Part shown: positions 16,909-25,262 of the stretch, piece by piece
How the letters are laid out: each line of letters starts with the position of its first letter
Numbering within the stretch: position 1 is the first letter of the stretch
Source: Wolinella succinogenes DSM 1740
GTDB taxonomy: Bacteria > Campylobacterota > Campylobacteria > Campylobacterales > Helicobacteraceae
Direction: 5' to 3'
Assembly: GCF_000196135.1 (NCBI RefSeq)
Contig: NC_005090.1
Location: forward strand, 1,870,001 to 1,934,000
DNA: 64,000 bases
Position numbers and translations under genes: made by a program
The notes under the pieces: generated by a model
The model's input: only the letters and a program-made list of their open reading frames with translations
The model's database searches: none
Told to the model about the DNA's origin: nothing

Positions 16909-17994
16909 ATGCGCCAAGGCTACAAGATTCTCTTTGGAGGGGTGATGTGGATGGCATTGGCGGCAGGATTTTTACGGCCCCTTGCCCCTGATGTGCATTG
17001 GGAGAGACTCCATATTTTCCTTTTGAATCTTTGCGCAGGTGGCACACTTTTACTCTTCTTCACCCAAGGAGAAAAAAGACCCTCTAAACTAGTCCTCACC
17101 TTCGGGCTTCTCTCTTTTGGCTATGCCCTATTGGCTTCTTTGGAATACTATACGCCCGCCCTTCTTCTCTCTCTCCTTCTGGCGGGAATCTCTGAGAAAA
17201 TTCGCTGGCAACGCTTTGGTTCCTGGGGCAAAAAAGTGCTCGACTCCGAAGCGCCTATGGCTGAGCGTTTCCATGCTGCCGCCCTTCTTTTTTTGAGTCT
17301 AAGCCTTCTTCTTTTAGCCTTTGTCCTCTTCAATCATGCGTGGCTCCATCTCCCCCTTTGGGAAAAGCTAGAGCTCAACCTCCTCTTTCTCGCCTTCTCT
17401 TTCCCCTTGTCCTTTTGGAGCTTCTCTCTCTTCTTCTCTTTTGCATCCAAACTCCCCCAGACCTTTAGCCGCCTCTCCTTCGCAGGAATCATTGGGGGAG
17501 TTTGCCTCCTCTTTCTCTTTATTCTTTACGAATCACCCTTCCTTGAGCTTCTTATCGCTCTTTGGCTCACCTTGTTGGTCTTGATGCTAAGTGGGGCTCG
17601 TCTTTGGGTTAACCCCAAAGAGCCTTGGAAAAACTTCCTCACCTCAGGAATGGGGCTATTAATCCTCTCTGCCCTCACTGGAGTCGCCTATATTCTTAAG
17701 CTCATAAATCCAGAACTTCCCCTGCCCTCTTTAGAAGCCATTCGCCAGCGGCATCGATCCATCGCCCTTTATGGGTGGAATCTAGTGGGCCTTGTGATTC
17801 TTCTTAGATTTGCACATTTCCCCTCTTGGCTCAACTCTACTCCCTCCATCACACTCCACTGGATACTCGTCTTGGGGCTTATCCCTTTAAGTTACACCCT
17901 GCCCCCTCTAGCGCCCCTCTCTTTGCTTCTTTTTGCCTTCTGGCTCTATAACGCCCTAGCGACCAAAGAGGGTCTGCAGGGCAAGCAGGGGTGA
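16909..17994 (+). CDS. Polytopic inner-membrane protein, unknown function
   Basis: I do not recognise this 361-aa protein. It is very hydrophobic, with about ten to twelve predicted membrane helices, for example FGGVMWMALAAGFLRPLAP, LNLCAGGTLLLFF, LLLSLLLAG, HAAALLFLSLSLLLLAFVLF, LLFLAFSFPLSFWSFSLFFS and FAGIIGGVCLLFLFILY. A charged stretch lies near residues 90-120 and another near 270-285 (EAIRQRHRSIALYGWNLVG). It has its own TATAAT promoter and a good ribosome site, and its end overlaps the convergent DUF58 gene by 39 nt. The helix count would fit a transporter or NnrS-like protein, but no motif supports a choice. Confidence 0.8.
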   Translation: MRQGYKILFGGVMWMALAAGFLRPLAPDVHWERLHIFLLNLCAGGTLLLFFTQGEKRPSKLVLTFGLLSFGYALLASLEYYTPALLLSLLLAGISEKIRWQRFGSWGKKVLDSEAPMAERFHAAALLFLSLSLLLLAFVLFNHAWLHLPLWEKLELNLLFLAFSFPLSFWSFSLFFSFASKLPQTFSRLSFAGIIGGVCLLFLFILYESPFLELLIALWLTLLVLMLSGARLWVNPKEPWKNFLTSGMGLLILSALTGVAYILKLINPELPLPSLEAIRQRHRSIALYGWNLVGLVILLRFAHFPSWLNSTPSITLHWILVLGLIPLSYTLPPLAPLSLLLFAFWLYNALATKEGLQGKQG

Positions 17995-18780
17995 GTCTTG
18001 TGTGTAGCTTTTGATGGGCTTGATTCCTGATTGATAGAGTCTTTCCCACTCTTTTTCATCTTCGCTGGCCACCAACCTCATGAATGAGTCGCGCCCTTTG
18101 ACCTCCATCGCTCCCTCCACCACTTCTCCTTTGGGATCAAAAAAAGCTCCTAGTGGCAAAAGCGGGGGCGATTCTTCGAGATGATCGCGCACGATGAGGG
18201 CGTAGCTTTCGCTCAGAGGAGGATTCTTCCAGCCGATAAAAGGTTCGATAAAATCCCCGATCAAAAAGAGAAGGCAAGGCTCTCTTAAAAATCGCCAAAC
18301 CACGGGGAGGAGTATAGAAGGGGGCGGAGGAAGAGGAGGAAGATTCTCTTTGAGCATCTTCTCCAAGAAGGTTTCAACACGCCAAGGGTCTCGATTCCAA
18401 GGCCAAAGAGGCTCCACCCCTCTAAACATCATGACCCTGTCTCCACGCCCAAGAGCCGAATAAGCGAGGATTCCTGCAAGATAGGCGGCTTGCTCTAGCT
18501 TGGATCGATCTTGACCAAAAAGAAGCGAGAGGCTTGGCAAAAAGAGAATCACCACAGGAATCGCCTTGGGGGCAAAAGAGCGCCTCACCATCGGGCGATT
18601 GAGCTTAGCAGAAGCATGAGCATCCACGCGCCGCCAATCTCCCCCTTCATACTCGGCCATCTCGGCAAACTCACCCCCTTCACCCAAGCTTTCTGAAGGG
18701 TGATCCCCAAAATAGCGAAGTCGCTTGGAGAGCTCTTGGCTCTCCAGAGAGATTTGGCGATGGAGGGCGTGATTCCTCAT
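17956..18780 (-). CDS. DUF58 domain protein
   Basis: A 274-aa protein with the DUF58 core: an N-terminal YEGGDWRRVDAHASAKLNRPMVRRSF (split: GGDWRRVDAHASAKLNRP) matching the family GDDxRxIDWxxxAR-like motif, then PVVILFLPSLSLLFG and AYSALGRGDRVMMF, resembling the von Willebrand A-like fold. DUF58 proteins accompany MoxR ATPases and are thought to help metal or protein-complex insertion or to mediate stress responses. Its start codon overlaps the moxR stop, so translation is likely coupled. The DxSxS site of true vWA domains is weak or absent here (FLPSLS). Confidence 0.85.
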   Translation of the reverse strand: MRNHALHRQISLESQELSKRLRYFGDHPSESLGEGGEFAEMAEYEGGDWRRVDAHASAKLNRPMVRRSFAPKAIPVVILFLPSLSLLFGQDRSKLEQAAYLAGILAYSALGRGDRVMMFRGVEPLWPWNRDPWRVETFLEKMLKENLPPLPPPPSILLPVVWRFLREPCLLFLIGDFIEPFIGWKNPPLSESYALIVRDHLEESPPLLPLGAFFDPKGEVVEGAMEVKGRDSFMRLVASEDEKEWERLYQSGIKPIKSYTQDSPLLALQTLFGR

Positions 18781-19724
18781 GGAATCTTCACGGCTCCAAG
18801 CACCTCCTCTAGAATCGATCTAGGCGTGATTCCTTCCGCCTTGGCGGCGTAGGAGAGGGTGAGTCTATGACCCAGCACGGGAAGCAAAAGCTCCGCCACA
18901 TCCACGGGCGAGACATAATCTTTGCCTTTTAAAAAGGCTAGCGCTTTGGTCGCCTTGAAAAGGTCGATCGTCCCCCTAGGGCTCGCCCCATAGCGCAGCT
19001 TCTCTTTGAGTTTGGGCAATCCATAATGCTCAGGCTCCCTGGTGGCCTGAACCAAATCCACCATGTAGCGCTCCACCTCCTCATCACAATGAATTCTTAG
19101 TATCGCTTCTCCAAGACGCATAACCTCTTCGATTCCTAGCAGAGTGCGAGGCTGTTGCCATAGATTCTTAGAGCCAATTTGGGCGATTAAGAGCTCCTCC
19201 TCATATCTTCCATACCCCACCTCCACCTTCATCATGAATCGATCCAGCTGAGCCTCAGGAAGCGCGTATGCTCCCTCTTGCTCAATGGGATTTTGGGTCG
19301 CCATAACCAAAAAAGGCTCAGGGAGAACAAAACTCTCTGAACCTAGCGTTACCTGTCGCTCCTGCATCGCCTCTAAAAGCGCTGATTGCACCTTAGCAGG
19401 AGCTCGATTGATCTCATCGGCGAGAATTAGATGGGCAAAAATCGGCCCTTTTTTAATATAAAAATCTCGCTCTTTGGGGTTATAGACTTCAGCACCAAGA
19501 ATATCGCTTGGAAGAAGATCAGGAGTGAATTGAAGTCGCTTCAAAGAGAGCCCAAGCGCTCGTGAGAGTGCCTTGATGGCTGTGGTTTTAGCCAACCCCG
19601 GCACTCCCTCTAAAAGGATGTGGCCTTGCGTGAAGAGTCCAATAAGAAGCGCGTCCACCACGCTCTCTTGACCGATGAGAGCCTTTTGAAGCTCATTTTT
19701 GAGACGGATGATTGCTTCGTGCAT
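18777..19724 (-). CDS. MoxR-family AAA+ ATPase
   Basis: A 315-aa AAA+ ATPase of the MoxR group: Walker A LLEGVPGLAKTTAIKAL (about 34-50), Walker B LILADEINRAPAKVQSALLEAM, sensor 1 MATQNPIEQEGAYALPEAQLDRFMM, and the arginine-rich SPRGTIDLFKA. MoxR ATPases act as chaperones that mature or activate partner complexes together with DUF58 and vWA proteins. AAGGAGG lies 9 nt before the ATG. It follows fabH by 37 nt and is coupled to the DUF58 gene. Confidence 0.93.
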   Translation of the reverse strand: MHEAIIRLKNELQKALIGQESVVDALLIGLFTQGHILLEGVPGLAKTTAIKALSRALGLSLKRLQFTPDLLPSDILGAEVYNPKERDFYIKKGPIFAHLILADEINRAPAKVQSALLEAMQERQVTLGSESFVLPEPFLVMATQNPIEQEGAYALPEAQLDRFMMKVEVGYGRYEEELLIAQIGSKNLWQQPRTLLGIEEVMRLGEAILRIHCDEEVERYMVDLVQATREPEHYGLPKLKEKLRYGASPRGTIDLFKATKALAFLKGKDYVSPVDVAELLLPVLGHRLTLSYAAKAEGITPRSILEEVLGAVKIP

Positions 19725-19760
19725 TCACAAAGCCTCCTTTCTCTCGTTTTCTCCCTGATT

Positions 19761-20753
19761 CTAGCGACCGCAGAAGGTGAGAATCGCCGACCCCCAAGTG
19801 AGCCCGCCCCCAAAAGCATCTAGAAGAACCTTCTCTCCATTTTTGAGTCGCCCCTCTTCATAAAGAGCGTTCATCGCCATGGGAATCGAGGCGGCGGAAG
19901 TGTTTCCGAAGCGATCCACTGTGATAGCGATCTGCTCGGGCGTGAAATCCAAAAGATCACCCACTGCTTTAATAATACGATAGTTGGCTTGATGAGGGAT
20001 AAAGTGGTGAATCTCTTTGGAGGTGAGATGATTGCGCTCCAAAATCTCTTTGACATCATTAGAGAGGGTCTTAACCGCCAACTTAAAGGTCTCATTGCCT
20101 TTCATCTTCATGAACTGCAATCGCTGGTCGATCACCTCTTGGGAAGCGGGATGGCGACTTCCACAGCCAGGTGTCATCAGGAAGTCTTGATATTTGCCAT
20201 TGGCTGCAATATTGACATCTAGAATCGCCTCTTCTTTGGAGTCTGTCACCCCAATAATCGCGGCTCCTGCTCCATCGCCAAAGAGCACACAGGTGCTTCG
20301 ATCGGTAAAGTCAGTGATGGCGCTCAGCTTCTCTGCCCCAATCACTAAAATCGTCTTGGCCATGCCCGATTCAATGTAGGCTTTGGCGATAGAGAGGAGA
20401 TAGATGAACCCACTGCAAGCCGCTGAAATGTCGAAAGCAGGCTTGTCCTCTATCCCCAAATTGTGCGCGATCACACAGGCAGTGGAGGGCATACAGAGGT
20501 AATCAGGAGAGATGGTCGCCGTGATGAGCATATCAATCTCTTCAGGCTTCACACCAGCGCGCTCCATGGCGACTTTGGCCGCCTTGGTCGCTAGATCGCT
20601 TGTAGCCTCGTTGGCCTCAGCAAAATGGCGCGTCTTGATTCCCGTGCGCTTTTTAATCCACTCATCGCTGGTCTCCACCATCTTCTCCATATCGGCATTG
20701 GTGAAGGCTTTCTGGGGTATATAAGCTCCTATGGAGCGGAGTGATGCGTACAA
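19761..20753 (-). CDS. fabH: 3-oxoacyl-ACP synthase III
   Basis: FabH condenses acetyl-CoA with malonyl-ACP and so begins fatty acid synthesis. The 330-aa thiolase-fold protein has the Cys-His-Asn triad: Cys in DISAACSGFIYLL, His in HFIPHQANYRI and Asn in VDRFGNTSAASIPMA, with the CoA-binding Trp-Ile in TSDEWIKKRTGI. The start codon is TTG 20753, supported by AGGAA 7 nt upstream that overlaps the plsX end. The plsX-fabH order is standard. Confidence 0.96.
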   Translation of the reverse strand: MYASLRSIGAYIPQKAFTNADMEKMVETSDEWIKKRTGIKTRHFAEANEATSDLATKAAKVAMERAGVKPEEIDMLITATISPDYLCMPSTACVIAHNLGIEDKPAFDISAACSGFIYLLSIAKAYIESGMAKTILVIGAEKLSAITDFTDRSTCVLFGDGAGAAIIGVTDSKEEAILDVNIAANGKYQDFLMTPGCGSRHPASQEVIDQRLQFMKMKGNETFKLAVKTLSNDVKEILERNHLTSKEIHHFIPHQANYRIIKAVGDLLDFTPEQIAITVDRFGNTSAASIPMAMNALYEEGRLKNGEKVLLDAFGGGLTWGSAILTFCGR

Positions 20754-20762
20754 AAGATATTC

Positions 20763-21758
20763 CTATTCCTTGGAGGGATGAGAGGCAAAAGCCTTGATAA
20801 TGTTCTCATTGATCTTCTGATCAACGGAAGTGAGCGCTTGAAAAATAGCGTTTTTGATCGCCTTGGCGTTGCTTTTGCCATGACAGATGATGACATTCCC
20901 ATTCACTCCCAAAAGAGGGGCTCCGCCATACTCTGCATAATCCATCCGCTTCTTGAGTTTTTTAAAGACATTTTTCATGAAAAGCGCCCCCACGACACCC
21001 GTGAGAGAGACTTTCACAAAATTTTTGATGAGAGTAGTGATTGATTCAGCCACTCCTTCACTGGTCTTTAGGACGATATTACCCACAAAACCATCGCACA
21101 CGATCACCTCGGTGCTGCCATCAAAGATATTATGCCCCTCGACATTTCCCACAAATCCTTTAAGAGTTTTAAGTCGTGAAAAAGCAGACTTGGTGAGCTC
21201 ATTGCCCTTGCTCTCTTCTTCACCATTACTCAACAGACCGATTCTTGGATTTTCATACCCCATCACATTCTTAGAATATTCATATCCCATGAGGGCAAAC
21301 TCATAAAGGTGTTCGGGTTTGCAATCGACATTCGCTCCTGCGTCTAGAATCAGGCTCTGTTTTCCATCTTGTCTTGGCATAATGGCGCAAATTGCAGGCC
21401 TAGAAGCTCCTTCGATCCGACCAATTCGCAGGGTGGCTAGACTCATCGTGGCTCCGCTGTGACCCGCTGAGACCAAAGCATCCACCTTGCCCTCTTTGGC
21501 AAGCTCTGTGGCTACATAGATCGAGCTATCTTTGCGACGAATGGCACTAGAGGCGCCCTCCTCCATTTTGATAAAGTCTTTACAGTCGATGATTTCTAAT
21601 GTTTTTTTGTATTTTTGAGGGATAAGGGGTTCGATAATCTCTTTGTTGCCCACCAAAAAAGGGATAAAATCCTTCTCATTTAAGGCAAGGAGGGTTCCTT
21701 CCACGATTGGAGCGGGACCGAAGTCCCCTCCCATGGCATCAATGGCGACTCTTACCAT
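20763..21758 (-). CDS. plsX: Phosphate acyltransferase PlsX
   Basis: PlsX makes acyl-phosphate from acyl-ACP for phospholipid synthesis by the PlsX/PlsY route. The 331-aa protein begins VRVAIDAMGGDFGPAPIVEG, the family signature, and has VSAGHSGATMSLATLRIGRI and VCDGFVGNIVLKTSEG. It lies 2 nt after the rpmF stop with no clear ribosome site of its own, so translational coupling to rpmF is likely. fabH follows. Confidence 0.96.
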   Translation of the reverse strand: MVRVAIDAMGGDFGPAPIVEGTLLALNEKDFIPFLVGNKEIIEPLIPQKYKKTLEIIDCKDFIKMEEGASSAIRRKDSSIYVATELAKEGKVDALVSAGHSGATMSLATLRIGRIEGASRPAICAIMPRQDGKQSLILDAGANVDCKPEHLYEFALMGYEYSKNVMGYENPRIGLLSNGEEESKGNELTKSAFSRLKTLKGFVGNVEGHNIFDGSTEVIVCDGFVGNIVLKTSEGVAESITTLIKNFVKVSLTGVVGALFMKNVFKKLKKRMDYAEYGGAPLLGVNGNVIICHGKSNAKAIKNAIFQALTSVDQKINENIIKAFASHPSKE

Positions 21759-21760
21759 AT

Positions 21761-21916
21761 TTAGTTCTGTTTATAAGCTCCGGTGAACTTATTGGCGCAG
21801 TGGGGCATTCTCCATGTTCCATCTTTGTCTTTGATGGGCGCAGGAAGGGTAACTTTGTAGTGAGTTCTTCTTTTTGCTGCTCTTGTCTTACTGACTCGTC
21901 TCTTTGGTACTGCCAT
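21761..21916 (-). CDS. rpmF: Ribosomal protein L32 (bL32)
   Basis: A 51-aa minus-strand frame reads [20 protein letters not shown]..., ending ...[12 protein letters not shown], the usual bL32. The first residues and the RRVSKTR core are diagnostic. Ribosome site AAGGAG lies just upstream of the ATG. The yceD-rpmF-plsX-fabH order is a widely conserved link between ribosome and lipid synthesis genes. The small size means length-based gene finders may miss it. Confidence 0.95.
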   Translation of the reverse strand: MAVPKRRVSKTRAAKRRTHYKVTLPAPIKDKDGTWRMPHCANKFTGAYKQN

Positions 21917-21942
21917 AGCTTACTCCTTGAAAAATTTAAGTT

Positions 21943-22299
21943 TTAGGGGGCGGAATCTTCCTTGACATGATAGCTTAGGCGGATCGATTCTAGCTCGCTC
22001 GCTAGAAGTTCCTCCATATCAAGCTGCCCGCCAAAAAATTCCATTACATCGAAATCTTCCTCTTCAGACCCTGGGGTGTAGAGGCCATCAGAGACTTTAA
22101 GATTAAGCTCTTCGTCGAGCTTTTGGGTGTACTCTTCGCCGCTTCTGTCGCAAATCAGCTCAATTTCGCCGCGAAGCTTAGCATCCACTTGGAACAAGTT
22201 CACCTCAATCTTTTGGATTGAGCCCTCCATGTCACACCCAAAGGCGGAGAGAGAGAACTTTTTTGGCTCTCTTGTGATTTTTTTGAAATCGATTCTCAT
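21943..22299 (-). CDS. yceD: DUF177/YceD family protein
   Basis: A 118-aa acidic protein of the DUF177 family, usually encoded just upstream of rpmF and implicated in 23S rRNA maturation. It has the family pattern: VDAKLRGEIELICDRSGEEY in the middle (with one Cys where many members have CxRC-type residues), then an acidic region ending ...LDMEELLASELESIRLSYHV. It has no strong ribosome site and lies 8 nt downstream of ndk, so coupling is likely. Confidence 0.85.
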   Translation of the reverse strand: MRIDFKKITREPKKFSLSAFGCDMEGSIQKIEVNLFQVDAKLRGEIELICDRSGEEYTQKLDEELNLKVSDGLYTPGSEEEDFDVMEFFGGQLDMEELLASELESIRLSYHVKEDSAP

Positions 22300-22307
22300 G
22301 GGCGGAG

Positions 22308-22721
22308 TTAGTTGATCTCCCTGCCAGAGAAGAAAAAGGCGATTTCGATCTTGGCATTCTCCAAAGAATCGCTACCATGCACCGCATTGGCATCAATGCT
22401 ATCGGCAAAATCCGCTCGAATCGTTCCAGGCGCTGCTTTCTTGGGATCGGTTGCACCCATGAGGTCTCGATTCTTCAAGACGGCATTTTCGCCCTCAAGC
22501 ACCATCGCTACCACGGGACCGCTCACCATGAAATCAACAAGATCTTTAAAAAAGGGGCGCTCTTTGTGAACGGCATAAAACTGCTCCGCATCGGCTCGAC
22601 TAAGCTGAAGGCGTTTAGCGGCAGCGACTTTAAGACCATTACTCTCGAATCGATCAATGATCTTTCCGACAACATTCTTGGCTACTGCATCAGGCTTAAT
22701 AATTGAAAGAGTTTGTTCCAT
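22308..22721 (-). CDS. ndk: Nucleoside diphosphate kinase
   Basis: Ndk balances nucleoside triphosphate pools by phosphate transfer through a phosphohistidine. The 137-aa protein (from [13 protein letters not shown]) has the active-site histidine in [18 protein letters not shown] chose ATG 22721 by family length and the GAGGAG about 12 nt upstream. In-frame starts at 22745 and 22790 would add non-family residues. First gene of the ndk-yceD-rpmF-plsX-fabH-moxR-DUF58 unit. Confidence 0.96.
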   Translation of the reverse strand: MEQTLSIIKPDAVAKNVVGKIIDRFESNGLKVAAAKRLQLSRADAEQFYAVHKERPFFKDLVDFMVSGPVVAMVLEGENAVLKNRDLMGATDPKKAAPGTIRADFADSIDANAVHGSDSLENAKIEIAFFFSGREIN

Positions 22722-22829
22722 AGGGCTTTTATTCTCCTCGTTCATGAATGGGTCTTTATGTCGTTCCCGATTAAATAGGATTACTTTCAAAAGAAAATCT
22801 TCGGTGGACGAAAAACAAAACGGAGGTGG

Positions 22830-22835
22830 ATTATA
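22830..22835 (-). promoter_or_regulatory. Extended -10 element upstream of ndk
   Basis: The minus strand reads TGTATAAT, an extended -10 box, about 108 nt before the ndk start. It probably drives the whole ndk-to-DUF58 unit. Confidence 0.6.
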
Positions 22836-22890
22836 CAGAAAATTTGCTGGTTTTTAGATTAATTTTGCTTCAAAGAGAGGGAAAAGAAGG

Positions 22891-22915
22891 GATTCTCCCC
22901 CAAAAGGGGAGAATC
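22891..22915 (-). terminator. Hairpin downstream of the ferredoxin gene
   Basis: Perfect 10-bp stem (GATTCTCCCC / GGGGAGAATC) with a 5-nt loop, 22 nt after the ferredoxin stop. The run after it on the minus strand is pyrimidine-rich (CCTTCTTTTCCC) rather than a pure T-tract, so it may be a moderate intrinsic terminator. Confidence 0.7.
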
Positions 22916-22937
22916 TACAAAGAGACGACGGAGATTC

Positions 22938-23222
22938 TTAGTTGACGCAAGCGACTTTACCGTTTCGCTTAGATGCATCAACTTCGCTTCGACAGGGTTG
23001 ATCCCCAACACACTCACTCCAAACAATGCACCCCTCAGTCGGACAAGCACTCGCACAAGCAGGCTCATCATGATGACCAACGCACTCTACGCACTTATCA
23101 GGGTAAACATAATAGATTCCGTTACCCTGAGGGTTATCGTCATCATCCACGATCGCTTCAACGGGGCACTCATCAATACAGGCTCCACAGGCGATACAGA
23201 TATCAGTGATTTTCACAGCCAT
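22938..23222 (-). CDS. 2[4Fe-4S] ferredoxin
   Basis: A 94-aa electron carrier. It has one classical cluster motif CIACGACIDECPVEA and a second with the extended insertion CVECVGHHDEPACASACPTEGC, as in Alvin-type/Chromatium-type ferredoxins (YfhL/FdxA-like), then two extra cysteines near the C-terminus (CVGDQPC). I chose ATG 23222 because AAGGAG lies before it and a TATAAT box lies 22 nt upstream. Single-gene unit with promoter and terminator. The redox partner is not shown here. Confidence 0.93.
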   Translation of the reverse strand: MAVKITDICIACGACIDECPVEAIVDDDDNPQGNGIYYVYPDKCVECVGHHDEPACASACPTEGCIVWSECVGDQPCRSEVDASKRNGKVACVN

Positions 23223-23243
23223 GGTGCTTCGCTCCTTGGTTAA

Positions 23244-23249
23244 ATTATA
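23244..23249 (-). promoter_or_regulatory. -10 element of the ferredoxin gene
   Basis: Perfect TATAAT on the minus strand 22 nt before ATG 23222. This implies a short leader of about 15 nt and supports that start over the longer frame from 23294. Confidence 0.6.
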
Positions 23250-23319
23250 GCTTCGTGAGCTGGCTGAAGTATATTCCACGAAGGATAAAATCAACCTAAA
23301 GCTAAAATTTAACCTTTTA

Positions 23320-23349
23320 TAAAAAACTCACTATTTTAGATTAAAATAG
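23320..23349 (-). terminator. Intrinsic terminator overlapping the metK stop codon
   Basis: 8-bp stem CTATTTTA / TAAAATAG with a 3-nt loop at 23331-23349, followed on the minus strand by TGAG and a run of six T (23321-23326). The metK TAG stop forms part of the stem. Confidence 0.75.
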
Positions 23350-24491
23350 TTTTTAATCAACTCCGCCTTATCCGTCTTTTCCCATGAAAATTCAGGGAGT
23401 TCTCGACCAAAGTGGCCATAACTTGCGGTCTTTTTATAGATAGGACGCAAGAGATCAAGACTCTCAATGATTCCTTTAGGAGTGAGGCGGAAGAGCTGGC
23501 GTACGCATGTTTCCAACTGGTCATCTTCCACCTTTCCTGTCCCATGAGTGTCCACCAAAATCGAAACAGGCTCCACCACTCCAATCGCATAAGCAATCTG
23601 AATGGTTGCTTTGTCGCACACACCTGAGGCCACAAGATTTTTAGCCACATATCGTGCCGCATACGCCCCACTTCGATCCACCTTGCTGGGATCTTTGCCT
23701 GAGAACGCCCCGCCCCCATGAGGACAACTACCCCCATAAGAATCGACAATGATCTTCCGCCCTGTGAGTCCCGCATCTCCTTGAGGACCTCCAATGACAA
23801 ACTTGCCTGTAGGATTAACAAAAAATCGAATGTCGTCTCCAAGATACTCTTTGGGCAGTACTTTATAGACGATCTCTTCAATCACAGCATCCCTCAAGCG
23901 CTCTTGGGAGACATCAGGAGCGTGTTGCGTGGAGACAACAATGGTGTCGATTCCTACAGGCTTGCCATCGACATATCGAACCGTGACCTGAGATTTGCCA
24001 TCAGGACGGAGGAAGGGCAAGGTTCCATCTTTTCTTGCCTTGGCCAATCCTTCGGTGATCTTGTGGGAGAGGAAGATGGGAAGCGGCATAAGGGTCTCCG
24101 TTTCGCGGCACGCATAGCCAAACATGAGTCCTTGATCACCCGCGCCAATCTCGCCATCTTCTCGATCCACGCCTTGGTTAATATCAGGACTCTGCTCGCC
24201 CACTCCATTTAAAATCCCTGCACTTCGATAGTCAAAACCATAGAGGGCATCGGTGTAGCCAATCTCTCGAATCACCTCACGAGCGATCTCTTGCATAGGA
24301 GCATAGGTGGTGGTCTTAAGCTCTCCTGCGATCACACAAAAACCATTAGAGAGGAGTGTCTCGCACGCGACGCGCGCCTTAGGGTCACGCTCAATAATAT
24401 AATCTAGAATCGCATCACTAATCTGATCAGCCATCTTATCAGGGTGACCTTCGGTTACAGATTCGGATGTGAAGAGAAACTCTTTTCTCAT
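23331..24491 (-). CDS. metK: S-adenosylmethionine synthetase
   Basis: MetK makes S-adenosylmethionine from methionine and ATP. From ATG 24491 ([26 protein letters not shown] upstream) it is 386 aa. Motifs: [17 protein letters not shown] (ATP/Mg binding), [12 protein letters not shown], and the P-loop-like [19 protein letters not shown]. The 15 residues before this start are non-family. It ends in its own terminator hairpin. No SAM riboswitch fold was seen upstream. Confidence 0.97.
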   Translation of the reverse strand: MRKEFLFTSESVTEGHPDKMADQISDAILDYIIERDPKARVACETLLSNGFCVIAGELKTTTYAPMQEIAREVIREIGYTDALYGFDYRSAGILNGVGEQSPDINQGVDREDGEIGAGDQGLMFGYACRETETLMPLPIFLSHKITEGLAKARKDGTLPFLRPDGKSQVTVRYVDGKPVGIDTIVVSTQHAPDVSQERLRDAVIEEIVYKVLPKEYLGDDIRFFVNPTGKFVIGGPQGDAGLTGRKIIVDSYGGSCPHGGGAFSGKDPSKVDRSGAYAARYVAKNLVASGVCDKATIQIAYAIGVVEPVSILVDTHGTGKVEDDQLETCVRQLFRLTPKGIIESLDLLRPIYKKTASYGHFGRELPEFSWEKTDKAELIKNYFNLK

Positions 24492-24520
24492 GAATTCACC
24501 TTGTGTTTTAATTTTTATGC

Positions 24521-24526
24521 ATTTTA
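24521..24526 (-). promoter_or_regulatory. Candidate -10 element of metK
   Basis: Minus-strand TAAAAT in GGCTAAAATGC, about 30 nt before the metK start. The sequence further upstream is strongly AT-rich. Confidence 0.5.
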
Positions 24527-24574
24527 GCCCATCCAACTTTAATCTAATATTTAACTTTTAATGGTTACAATTTC

Positions 24575-24599
24575 TTTGTTAATAATTTTTATTAACAAA
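24575..24599. promoter_or_regulatory. Perfect 25-bp palindrome, probable operator
   Basis: 11-bp arms TTTGTTAATAA and TTATTAACAAA separated by TTT, all matching. It lies in the 168-bp region between metK and the divergent peroxiredoxin gene, 61 bp from the ahpC start. Its A+T-rich symmetric form and place fit a dimeric regulator of the peroxide/iron response type (PerR, Fur or similar), but it does not match a consensus I can name with certainty. Confidence 0.6.
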
Positions 24600-24659
24600 C
24601 TCGCGATCGCTTTATTTATGTTTTTAAATTCTAATAAATAACATCACAAGGAGTTATCC

Positions 24660-25256
24660 ATGTTGGTCACCAACAAAGCCCCCAATTTTGTCGCCACAGC
24701 CGTCCTAGGAAACAATGAGATCGTTAGCGATTTCGAGCTCTACAAGAACTTTGGTAAAAGCGGAACCGTTGTCTTCTTCTATCCCCTTGATTTCACCTTT
24801 GTCTGCCCCTCTGAGATCATTGCGTTTGATAAGCGCCTTGAGGAGTTCCAAGCTAGAGGAATCAATGTGATTGGCGTCTCTGTCGATTCTCAGTTTAGCC
24901 ACTTTGCGTGGAAAAACACGGCCGTCAAAGAGGGCGGAATCGGACAGGTTCGATTTCCTCTTGTAGCCGACCTCACCAAGCAGATCGCTAGAGATTTTGA
25001 TGTACTCTTCAACGAATCTGTCGCTCTTAGGGGCTCTTTCTTGATTGACAAAGATGGAACCGTAAGACACGCCGTCATCAATGATCTTCCCCTTGGTCGA
25101 AACATTGATGAGATGATTCGTATGGTGGACACCATGCTATTTGTCAATGAGCATGGCGAAGTCTGCCCCGCAGGATGGCAGAAAGGGGATGAGGGAATGA
25201 AGGCTGACACCAAAGGTGTCGCTGAGTATCTCGCCAAAAACTCCGAGAAGCTCTAG
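24660..25256 (+). CDS. ahpC: 2-Cys peroxiredoxin (AhpC/TsaA)
   Basis: A thiol peroxidase that reduces hydrogen peroxide and organic peroxides. The 198-aa protein has the peroxidatic cysteine in FYPLDFTFVCPSEI (about residue 48) and the resolving cysteine in HGEVCPAGWQKG near the C-terminus. GSFLIDKDGTVRH also matches the family. AAGGAG precedes the ATG. It has a long AT-rich upstream region with a perfect palindrome, suggesting regulation by peroxide or iron. Single-gene unit. Confidence 0.96.
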   Translation: MLVTNKAPNFVATAVLGNNEIVSDFELYKNFGKSGTVVFFYPLDFTFVCPSEIIAFDKRLEEFQARGINVIGVSVDSQFSHFAWKNTAVKEGGIGQVRFPLVADLTKQIARDFDVLFNESVALRGSFLIDKDGTVRHAVINDLPLGRNIDEMIRMVDTMLFVNEHGEVCPAGWQKGDEGMKADTKGVAEYLAKNSEKL

Positions 25257-25262
25257 TCTCTC

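Noticed and set aside
16763-16945. 60-codon frame before the membrane protein gene
   Set aside because: It runs through the intergenic region and promoter, has no ribosome site, and is in another frame from the gene that follows.
24492-24520. SAM riboswitch before metK
   Set aside because: The leader is too short and has no conserved stem; only a -10 box and ribosome site are seen.
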